Assembly: GCA_963920665.1 (NCBI GenBank)
Contig: OY987265.1
Location: 35,345,001 to 35,409,000, forward strand
Source of the DNA: Straminergon stramineum
Lineage: Eukaryota; Streptophyta; Bryopsida; Hypnales; Calliergonaceae
DNA length: 64,000 bases
Direction: 5' to 3'
Below are positions 13,031-23,075 of this stretch, piece after piece. Numbering within the stretch: the stretch's first letter is position 1; each line of letters opens with the position of its first letter. The position numbers and the translations under genes were made by a program. Under the pieces are notes generated by a model. That model was not told the DNA's origin. It saw only the letters and a program-made list of their open reading frames with translations, and did no database searches.

Positions 13031-14186
13031 ACCCTCAAAATAAAATGATAGCACTTTTGTTTTACAAATTGTTTGTCATAGTAGCCTTCTTTAATGAATA
13101 AAAAATTAAAAATGTAGCCACTTCACTACACAACTGAAAACTCCATCACCAATTGCATTTTAGAAAAATCAACAATGTGGCAAAATTTTCACCCCTACAT
13201 GTACAAGTTAGTATTCATTTAGTATAACTTAAAAAAATTAATTGAATTTGAGAGCCCTAGTGGATTTCCTCATCTCCTACACATTGTGCCCCCTCAATCA
13301 TTCATTCTAGAGTTTAAAACTATTGAATTTTCATTCAATGAATAGATGAAATTATTCCATCTACAATGCCACTGTCACTCAAGAACGACTTCTCAAACTT
13401 CATGTTCAAGAGTGTGACTTACGCTTTTCATCAAATTGTGTTGATTTCTTTATAAATTATTTCAAGTTTTGAAACAAACTGTAACTAAAAAGCTTCTACT
13501 TTGACAAGTCAAATTGTTACACAAGATGGTCCTTACAAGGTGTAATTCAAGCAAGTAAACACAATTTGTCATAATACAAATGGCTAAAACTTTCCAAAGT
13601 TTAGGAAAAAATGAGGGTTGAATATATGATTGAGCATCATGAATATTATGAAATTAATTTTTAATCCTAGTTTATATTGTTCCGTTGTCATCAAGAAAAA
13701 TTTTTGCTGGTAATTTTCAAAGTTTACCATTTCTCCCTCATCCTCGTAATGAATACACTTTGTATATTTCAAGTGACAATTATAAGTGCACTTAATATGT
13801 GTACACCTTAATGCAAAAATCTCTTCTTTAATGAGGGTATGTAGCCCTAGAGTCACTCGTTACTTCTCTTGGGAAGTGTTGTAGGACCTTAGATGTACAA
13901 ACTCATAGAGCATCTCTTATGGTCCTTCAAATGGTTTGCCTCAAGCGTCAGCTTGAAAGTTAGATAGGTTTTGGCAAGAAATGAGATCCCTTGCCCCTTG
14001 TTTACAAACACATCATTGCCATAGGCTCACTAAATTCTCATAATTATCACGTCACATGGTGGTTTTTCTTTGGTAAGTCCTCTAAAAGAAAAAGACCTTG
14101 AGACAAATCTTTATTGACTCTCTTTTACTATAAAATTTACTAAAGATTTGATCCTCTTGCTTTTGTCCATCTCCCTTTTCTGGGAT
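13031..14186. other. No gene seen
   Basis: AT-rich with only short, domain-free frames on either strand. Confidence 0.5.
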
Positions 14187-14345
14187 GAAGTGTCATGACC
14201 TAGAATTGCACCGTCAGGGGTTTTATACATGCCTCAAACTCCAATCAATTTGGAGAGCCAAAAATTTAAAGGACCATAGGGGACGCTATTAGTATACACC
14301 AAGTGAACCCACTGACCCAATGACGGTTGGAGTTATTTCTCTCCC
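14187..14345. mobile_element. Possible LTR end related to the solo LTR
   Basis: TGTCATGACC here matches the inverse of the solo LTR end (GGGTCATGACA at 34675-34685), and both are followed by TAGAATT. The resemblance is short, so this is tentative. Confidence 0.25.
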
Positions 14346-14581
14346 TCTAGACGTCGGTGCTACAGACTGTACCAAACTTCTGACGTTCCGATAAGGGAAA
14401 CAAGCGCCGCACCCTCCGACGAGCAGCAGGTGTTTGAATCACGACGCAACCAGTGTCACCACCGGTGAGGACCGGCAACGCTAGAAGTCGTTGTCGGCTT
14501 TGCAGCTTCCATGCATTGTTGTTGGCTTGTTGCCTTGGACGGAGAAAAGACAATGCAACTCAAAAGTAAATAAGTGAAAAT

Positions 14582-14766
14582 CACTCGTGCATTAATTTTT
14601 TTTTTTAAACAAATGAAACGAATTCCATTGCAGAGGGATAAAATACATGCCCATCAGCCACAAGTGGCCTGACGGGAGAACCAAGACAGACCGACCGAGG
14701 CAACAAAAAGAAAAAAAGTAAACAACACAAGACAGACAGACGGTGGAGGCACTCGTGCATTAATTT
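14582..14766 (-). mobile_element. SINE-like retroposon, copy 2, with 17-bp target duplication
   Basis: The perfect direct repeat CACTCGTGCATTAATTT (14582-14598 and 14750-14766) brackets about 150 bp starting with a T run, then AAACAAATGAAACGAATTCC and CCACAAGTGGCCTGACGGGAG. The T run marks the A-tail of a minus-strand insertion. A long duplication and an A-tail are hallmarks of LINE-mobilised retroposition. Confidence 0.8.
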
Positions 14767-15179
14767 GGAGGAAGAAAGAGTCGTGTTGGCATGGATCTCT
14801 TTCCCGTCAATTGCAACGAAGTCGATCAGTGTGATCGAAGGATCGGAGGGAGGGAGTTCTCAACAATGATGCACCGCAATGTCCAGGAAGTACCGGCATT
14901 TAGTTACGAGCTAGCCGGTTGATTTTGATAATTTCTGAACAAGGTAGAAAAGTGTAGGAAGTGATTCCGAGTGAAAAAAGGAAATTTTTGGAAATGGACT
15001 AGGTAGGAAAAAAAACTTCGGCAATTTTGCTGTTCATCATAGGAGTATGTAGGAAAATTATTGATTTACATGCCTTTGATACGGTGAATAGCCGACCATG
15101 CACATGCTTTTTAGGAAATTATTTTGACTTGTATAGAGAATTTTTTTGAAGTATACCTATTGTGTTATACTTTGCTCAC

Positions 15180-15665
15180 AGCATCTAAGGTAGGGTACAC
15201 CAACCCATTACCATTTGGCAACCCAATTCCATGAATAGGCCAACCCAATTCCATCGCCCACTCTTGGCCCCAATTCCACCTAAAAAATCTCCCCTAATTT
15301 CCTTCATTCTTTGACAAAATTAGGATTTTCTATGACAAAATCAAAGTTTTTAATGACAAAATTAGGATTTTTATGACAAAGTGGGGTAACGTGTCACTCC
15401 ATTAATAGAAAATATTTAGTACTTCATTAGGCGGTTATGGGTTAGTCGTGGGTTGTTTATGACTCTAGTCTACTGGTGGTTTTGTAATTTCAAGGTTGAC
15501 CACTTCTAAAATTCACAAAAATGATAATTTTGATTGAAAAATTATAATTCCACTTGGGTCTGCTTCAAGAAACAAGCGCACACCTCTGAAAAATATGTGT
15601 CCTTGTTGGAATTGACCCCAAGATAAGCAAATTACAAATCAAGGTGGTAATAGGCTAGTTTATCT
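15180..15665. repeat. Family E repeat, copy 1
   Basis: It matches 39825-40240 in direct orientation: CTTGGCCCCAATT, TTTTGTAATTTCAAG, GACCACTTC..AA..TTCACAAAAAT and GGTGGTAATAGGCT. It is non-coding. Confidence 0.65.
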
Positions 15666-16832
15666 TAATTGACCTTGTTGCCTGAAGACTTAAGTACATG
15701 CCTACATGAGATTCCCAAACAAGAGAAATAGTTAAGTGTGCAAATTTGGAGGCACTCAAGGTGTCAAGCATGCCAAGGTGACTAGGTAGTTGTCTTTTGC
15801 ATTTTTGCCGCTAGAACAATGGGACTTGGAAAAACAAAGTGAAAATAGACTCGTTGAGTTGTAAAGTCATTGCCATTGCTGCCTCATTGTCACTCACTCA
15901 CTCGGGCCTGCCTTGTGGGTTTAGGATTTCTATTTTTGAAATTTCGATTGTTGGAGTTTCCCTCTCTAGTTCACTTAGTTCTTCTTCACTATCTTGCTCA
16001 TGCTTCTTCAAGACACTAGGACTTACACTCACTAAGTGATACAACAATAGAATCACAAAACTCTACATTGAGTCAAGGATGCAACAACACAGCTTCTCCT
16101 TTCTCCGTGCAAGGCTTATTTGATTTCTTGTGGTCTAGCCTCATTCCTAACACCCGTTGATGATTTAGAAATTGAGGGCACTCCGACTCCTTTGAGGCAC
16201 TTCTACTACTTTGGGTCTGGGCTATTTGGGTGATTCGCGATTTAGGTGATACTTCGGAAGATATGTATACTTGTCCCTTTCTCTGATTGTATCATCATTT
16301 TTCTTTGCCGGTTGTGTATTTTTTGAAATCTCTGCTTTCAAACTTTCCTTCCCTATTTTTCTTGTCCATCTGGTGCAGGTGATACTGATGGTAGTGGCAC
16401 TCAATTTTCTTGACTTGTAGTACCAACAAGCCTCTAGAAAATACTTGAACCTTTTTTGGATCCTTATATTTTCCAAAGGCTACATCCTTGGCCATAAGAT
16501 GGTAGGGGCTTTGCCAGGTTCAACTCTTGCCAAAGATACTCTAAGAAAAAAATTGGAAGTGAAAGACAAGAACACTTTTAATCAAAAAAATGGATAGTGA
16601 ATAAAAATCCACCACCAAAATGTAAAACCGAACCCATTTTTGACATTTAGGAAATTGGCAAATTGAAAAACATAAATGGCGTCTAATTGCTGGATTGCAT
16701 TAGAAAATGGGGGCTGACAACTGATAAAATCTACACCCTCTAGGCCCACTTCCAGATAAAATTTGAAAAATCCGAGCCACCTTCTAGAAGCTAGGAAATT
16801 CTCCGATTTTCCTACAGAACTCCCCGGACACT
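15666..16832. other. No gene seen; slightly less AT-rich
   Basis: Serine-rich and lysine-rich short frames near 15840-16490 look compositional. No splice-linked coding series was found. Confidence 0.4.
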
Positions 16833-16920
16833 GATGCACCGCAGCCTTTTCTTTTCTTTTTCTTTTTCGAAACAAATGTAACAGAAATTTCATTGCCAAC
16901 CAGAGACGGATGCACAGCCT
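16833..16920 (-). mobile_element. SINE-like retroposon, 5'-truncated copy 3
   Basis: About 60 bp of pyrimidine-rich tail followed by CGAAACAAATGTAACAGAAA and TTTCATTGCC match the tail-proximal end of copy 2. The flanks GATGCACCGCAGCCT and GATGCACAGCCT look like a target duplication with a small indel. Only the 3' portion of the element is present. Confidence 0.55.
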
Positions 16921-17041
16921 TCATTCAGTTTTCAATGGAGGCAGGGAGCCAGCCCTGTGTTTGGAACTTCCAACAATTTAATTAATATATACGGTGCAGA
17001 TATTGTATTGGGTTTGCAAATGGAGCCAGGGATGACTCATC

Positions 17042-17250
17042 ACTTCGAATCAGCAGCGCTTGGAGGCTTGTACATACTGTAGCCAGCGCTGACGCAGTTC
17101 AGCTGGGTCGGTGATTTCGACCGGAACTAACGTAGGCACCTTCCGTCTCATGCATCCGCGCCAGCGCCAGCCGCAGCAGCAGCAGGCCCAGCCCTTTGGA
17201 ATTTCCAAACTCGCGTGCGTCGGAGAAACCGAGACCAACGGCAGCCGCAA
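17042..17250 (-). other. Coding-like GC-rich fragment, unrecognised
   Basis: On the minus strand this GC-rich stretch reads AAAVGLGFSDAREFGNSKG and continues LLLLRLALARMHETEG. After a one-base frame change it becomes VPVEITDPAELRQRWLQYVQ and ends at TGA near 17053. Its composition contrasts with the AT-rich surroundings. It looks like the last exon or a captured fragment of a real gene with one frameshift, but I do not recognise the family. Confidence 0.3.
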
Positions 17251-17297
17251 TGTTGTTTTGTTTTGTTTTGTTTTTGACACAAATGAGCCGCAATGTT
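17243..17297 (-). mobile_element. SINE-like stub, 31-bp insertion between 12-bp direct repeats
   Basis: AGCCGCAATGTT occurs at 17243-17254 and 17286-17297. Between them lies only a (GTTTT)n tract and GACACAAATG, the extreme tail end of the same retroposon family. It is a severely truncated retroposition. Confidence 0.55.
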
Positions 17298-20044
17298 TTT
17301 TCATGTCTGCTCACACTGGGGTACCTAACTCTCAGACACACAGATTTTCTTTTTAAAATATCTCAAGGCCTTGAAAAGTCGAAGTGGAAAAAAGTCTTGG
17401 GTTTGCAAAGATACATGTCTATTTTTATTTTTTATTTTATTTTTTTTAAATTTTTCCTACATTGCATTTGAATTTTTGTTTGGCTTTGGACCTAATATTC
17501 TTGAGTAGTGTTGGCAAGATTCCTTTGCCGTAAGGTACTGACACCTTAAATGGTGTCAATAAAAATGTTTTGGTGTGTTTTGTATTGTCACAATGCAAAA
17601 AATATTGTTCATTTAGATTAGCAAATTCAAGTGAAAGATGTTGCAAGTAGAAACTAAATCTTTAGCTACTTGAGGAATATGTTATAGATTTTTAAAAGCA
17701 ATATGTTGTAGACTTCTATAATGGGCCATATACTTCATAGGTAACAATACATTTGGAGCAATCACTAGAGTGAACCCCATCATTTTTCATTCCATAGCTT
17801 TGGAATTGTGTTGCTTTTCATTGAAAATCATCTAATGTTAGTATCAAAGTTAGCCCCATGTTTTGTCCTTAGTGACTTTTATCACTCACCTTACATTTTG
17901 TTGCTATTTTAGGGAATGAAAAGTGACAAGGTTCATAGTAGTGAACAAAGAGTGATGCTTGAATAGTGGTCCCTTTGAATGAGGGCTTTGATAATCTACT
18001 CAAGTTCTAAATATGATGTGAATTTGGTTTGTCATTGTAGAAAGCCACCACAATTGTTCTATTTGAAAATGTTAATATATGATAGTAATTCATAGTTTCA
18101 TACAATATAGTGTCTCCTCCTAATTGGAATTATATTGGTTTCATCCTTGCAATTCTAAGCCAAAACAAAGGTTGACAAGGTTTTTGGCACCTCAAAGATT
18201 GTGGACATGTATTTGGTCTTTCATTTTTAACCTCGGTTGTGTTTTGTCCAAAGTCAAACACTTGGACAATGACTTCAATCCCATTTGGTGCATATATTCA
18301 AAATTGGGTAAAAAACACACCTACCATATAACACATTATGACATTTCAAATACCTTTATTGTTATATATGCTCATGACTAGAATGATGAAGATGTATACA
18401 TTCAAAAGTTTGCAAATGATGAGGAGACATTGATTCATAGAAATATGACAATTTCATCCCTTCAAAATTAGAGAGTATTTAACAAAATAGCCCATTTTTT
18501 CCCATAATGACCACTACAAAAATTAAAATCACCACAAATGAAATCTCAAGATACCAATGCTTATGATGGAAGCATCCTAAACCATCAATATAAACAATTC
18601 AACATAGTTGGAGGCACCTTTTGCTAAAAAAAATATTTATGTAGTATTAGCAATTGAAATTTATGAATTTTCAAAAAAAATTATAGTTTTCAGATATGGC
18701 ATGCATTTTCTATCAATTTTCAAAGTCGTAGCTCCCTAGACCAATGAAAGTGTCACATAGGTGGACTTGAAATCGAAACCTAACAATTTCAGCAGTCAAC
18801 CAATCAATAGTTTGTAAGAGGATGATTTATTGACATTATGCAAGGAAACTTCAATGAAAGCCTAGGGACTTTTCTAGAGGACTTTACTATACATTAATGG
18901 AAACGGGGACTCTTTTGGGTGTTTCTACCTTGTATCAAGCTTCATAGTTTTGGAAGACTAGCTTATAGGAGGTGACCTCTTTTCCATCACCTCCCCATTT
19001 CCACCCTATAGACTATTTTTCTTTCTAATGATGTAGTGAGGAGTGGTGATTAATTATGACACAATTCCAATGCAATTGTGGCACATAATGATTGGTTATA
19101 GGATTGTCAATATTGCAATGAACCCTTGGTTGGAAATAGAAAAACCTATACGACCAATATGAGCCAAACAAAATCTTGAGCTAAAAGATTAATAGTAATG
19201 ATATTTTGAGAAATAAAAATTTGGGAAAAAAATAGAATCCTTCCCAACTCTATTTTTGTACACAAAAAAATTTCCCCACTCAAGAATCCTACGCTCCATG
19301 TATGTGTGATTGCTTAATCCCTAAGTGCCTAAGCCTTTCCAAGTGTGTTTTGACTATGAAAAAAGAGCATTGGCTCGTAGTTATCCTCAATGAAGTAAAT
19401 TGTATTTTTTTCCAAATCTAACCGTATAGATGATAATAGAACTTGTTTATTAGTATGCACACCAATTTTGAGTGCGAAATTTCCTAAGAGCTGTGATATT
19501 ATACCAAGGAAAATGTACATTTTCTATTTTTAGTATGTTCTCTTTGTCCACAATGTTTCAAAAATTTGCATATAAATGTTTTTTGGGATTGGAGGTAACA
19601 TGAACAACTTCAAAAAGTGTTAGCACACTAAAATTCACTTCCAAAAAACTTCATTTCACATGAAAAAACATCAAACTCATTAAACAATCTACCTTGCAAT
19701 TGTTGAAATGCAATTTTTGTTTTTAAGTAGAAATTACAAATAACTTCAAATAAACACTTGCATGTTGAAATTTTCAATGGTGAAAATCATGAAAAGACTT
19801 TAAACTTTTCATTGGGACCATTCTCAAAGCAAATGGATAAGTACAATTTCTTAGATCTCAAATCAAATGAAATTGCCAAGCTTTGCATAAAGCCAGAAAA
19901 TGAAGTAAAATTAACAAGCTTTACACTCCACTTTTAGTACACATATGCCTTTGAAGACCTCTCAACAATTGAATATGTACTTTTTTCAATGAAAAATGAA
20001 AGCTTTCCATAGTTAACCTTCAAAACTGCCCAGATTTTTTTTAA
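17298..20044. other. No gene seen
   Basis: AT-rich DNA with a TTAATCCCTAAG terminus near 19315 that, with AGTTAGGGGTTAAG near 20120, may bound an 800-bp TTAA-terminal repeat. No coding evidence. Confidence 0.45.
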
Positions 20045-20137
20045 ACCAGTCACAAGAACTTAACTGCCTGCCCAGAAATGGGCCTGAAATTTCAGATCGA
20101 CCATATATGGTCGTGTAGGCAGTTAGGGGTTAAGTGG
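20045..20137. repeat. Hairpin end of a repeat, containing a perfect CArG palindrome
   Basis: TTAACTGCCTGCC near 20060 pairs with the inverse GTAGGCAGTTA near 20115. Between them is the 16-base palindrome CGACCATATATGGTCG (20098-20113), which contains CCATATATGG. It ends in AGTTAGGGGTTAAG, the TTAA-type terminus. Confidence 0.5.
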
Positions 20138-20726
20138 TTGAGAATGGGTCATATCTCTGTGTACCTTCATTTGTCCAACAACAATGGTTTACAGACACAT
20201 TCATTTAAATGTTGTGTCAACAACTAACACCTAATATGAGAACGGCAAGCCAAGTCTCACTTTTGACATGTGTAATGTCCTCGAATAAAACTATCCTCAG
20301 GACCTATATTCTGCAATTAGTTCCTAGTCCTCTAAATTAGAACACTCCATCTAAAGTAGGATAGGCCACTTCAATTGAAACAAGTGTGATCCAAGTCACG
20401 AGGACTAGATGGTGCAATTTCTAAAATTTTTTACAGAGGATAAGGCACTTGATGGATGGTCTACCCCACAATACTAACCGTAAACATGAAGCATGATTGA
20501 AAGCTTCGTGAGTAGTGTCACCTACAAGAACCTGTAAAGTGAGGCAGTTCACTGTGCGAATAAACAACATAAGACAGATACATGGTGTATTTGTCCAACA
20601 CGAATATAGTAAATGTGACCAGGCACAGATAGGTTAAAAGATAGTACATCCCATTGGCGTGAAATAGCACAGCTCTAGTACAACAATTTTGTATCCTCTA
20701 ATAAAATAGTGAACTTTGAATTCAGG

Positions 20727-20844
20727 TATGTTCACACTTGGTGTTAAAGAGTGGTGTTATTGAGGATCTTAGGGATGAATTTAGACTTACTTCTGGACCA
20801 GATTCAAGTTGCAAACATCACCCCTAACACCAAGTGCAAACATA
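20727..20844. mobile_element. Small MITE, family H copy 1 (118 bp)
   Basis: TATGTTCACACTTGGTGTTA at the left and the inverse of TATGTTTGCACTTGGTGTTA at the right are near-perfect 20-bp inverted ends. If the outer TA is a duplication, it fits a Tc1/mariner-type MITE. It lies about 430 bp past the PH1 stop. Confidence 0.65.
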
Positions 20845-22300
20845 TGATTCCCCAAGGAACAACAACACTAAATGTACTTACTGATGGGGTAACACCGTAC
20901 CAAGCATGACCATATCTACAGGCCCCTACAAGGAAAGTGACAGGTGACCTCGTCTCCCTTCCACGTCTCTCTACCTCCATTGAAGACCTTAATACACTTG
21001 CATACGCTCCTTGTAACTGCAACAATGTCAAGGGATTCAAGAAAAGTCTTCAACCCACCTGTTGCAAAATAGTACACCAATTACTACCTACCTACCAATC
21101 ACTACAGAACTCTGAGGAGTGTTTGGACCTTCAATGAAGAAGGAGCTACATTTCACTTAACAATGATCTCCCATAGACGAAGCCAGGATTTCTACTTCCA
21201 AATCCAACACTTTGCTTTTCAGTGAAACACGTTTAGTACCTCGAGAGTGATCATCCGAGTCCTTATGAAGCTCACTTGCTGTCGTAGTCATAGACCTCAT
21301 CATCTGTGACCGACTTGGAATGACAGACAATAGAATGGCCGATGTGCGTTGATCCAATCCTCCTTTTCCTGTATGGCCAAAATATTTTAGTCATTACAAC
21401 ATGCCTCGGGCTCATGGGTGTAAGCACTAATGGAATGATGAACAACATGGAAGTTAGGTAGAGGATAATAGTAGAACTGTTGAGGAAAATGATACTAATC
21501 CATGTTACCAACAACAACTCATCAATTCAAAGACTTGATTGGACTTACTAGTAAGTGGTGTAAGTATCACTTGATACATGTCTAAGGCCAATGATCTTTT
21601 AATGGAAATGGGGTTGTCCACTATCACAAATAGTGGTCTACAGTATCCCACTTTGAAATTGTATAAGAATCTCATAAATAGTGTTAAAAAATTGATCTCT
21701 AACACACTTGGCTCTTGTACCCAATGATCTCTCCATAGCTCTAAGGTAGGAACACCTAAAACGGACACTTAATTGAGATGGCATGATTGTCAAGGTTTGT
21801 GCAAAAAAAATGTTGTCTACAAGGTAGGAAATGGTTTAGAAAACCAACAAAATTAGTTTTGTATTTTTCCAAGCTTGTATGAATATTATACAAATTTTTG
21901 AAAACAACTTCGTAGATGCACCTACTATGGACACTAGACTAATACCAAAGCGGGCACGGAAACACCAAAAAGAAACACACTCTAAACTTGAATCAAGTGC
22001 AAGTGATTGGCTACTTCTTGAAAGAATGACAACTTCTTAGAAACCCACTTGTCCACTTCGGGTCCACAAGCCCTTAGATTTAGGATTTTTTCTAGGTGTC
22101 TATAAATGACTCTTGTCCATCTTAAGTGTTCCTACCTTATTACATCTCCCAAAATTTACTCCCACATGTTGAAATCTTCAATGTGATGCACTGAAACGCA
22201 TAAAGTGACACAAATAGTATCCTCCACCTAAATACCTCCGTACCTTAGGAACTCCAAATGTACCAGTCAGTCATAAATGATTGGGAATGACTCATTATGG

Positions 22301-22417
22301 TACATTTGCACTTGGTGATAGGAGAGGTGTTAGCAAATTGAATATAGTCCAACGGTGTGCCAAAATTCATTCCAACATTGTTGCAAACACCCTTCAAAAT
22401 ACCAAGTGCAAATGGAC
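22301..22417. mobile_element. Small MITE, family H copy 2, in PH1 intron 4
   Basis: TACATTTGCACTTGGTGATA and the inverse ATACCAAGTGCAAATGG bound about 117 bp. It is similar to 20727-20844 at the ends and in length but not in the middle. A separate hairpin (22256-22274 with 22287-22305) overlaps its left end. Confidence 0.6.
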
Positions 22418-22927
22418 CTTCAAAAAGATATATAACGTGCTAGTTTTGAACGGTTAAAGGACCCCCATGAGCCTCCTGAGGATACCGATTCCATTCAGTT
22501 CAAATTAAAAACTTACTACTTCAGGCTCAGGACTCACTAACCACAGTGCATTAGGAATTTTAAAATTTTTTAAAAAAGCCTTTCTGTGATAAAAAAATTA
22601 AAAATTTGAAGATAAATAGAAAATAAATGACCCAGTCTAAAGAAAGACGATACACTTTAATGCAGATTAGAATTGCGAAGTGTAATCCAATTCCTCCGGC
22701 AAGTTTGCTAATCTTTTCCTCCGCTAATACACTTATTGTACAATAGAAATGATGACCCTACTCAAGAGTCTCACTCGTTGCATTGGGTAGTCTCATTCTG
22801 AAAATTAAAATATATGCTTACATCTACACAAGCATTTGATTGAGAACCCCAGAGCTAGACAAAATACCGGAACTGTCAAGGTTTATGGCTAAGGTAACTA
22901 CACCTATGAAGGACACTTTAACCCTGT

Positions 22928-23075
22928 AAGAACGCGGTCACCCGTGACCAAGGTAGTCACCAAAATTCTCTGATTATTGGACCAATAGGTGCATTCTCTT
23001 TTTCTACAGTTAACAGTGAAGTCATCTATCGGACCACTCTGATCTGCAGCTCGTCCTTAATGGGTTAAAGTTTGT
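22928..23075. repeat. Family D repeat in PH1 intron 4
   Basis: GTGACCAAGGTAGTCACCAA, then GGACCAAT(A/C)GGTGCATT and GTCATC(T/C)ATCGGACCAC are shared with 59905-60040 in the haloperoxidase-like gene. The end GTCCTTAATGGGTTAA again resembles the TTAA-terminal motif. Confidence 0.6.

Noticed and set aside
16582..16899. 105-codon minus-strand open frame
   Set aside because: It runs through the truncated SINE tail and AT-rich DNA, has no domain and no splice context.
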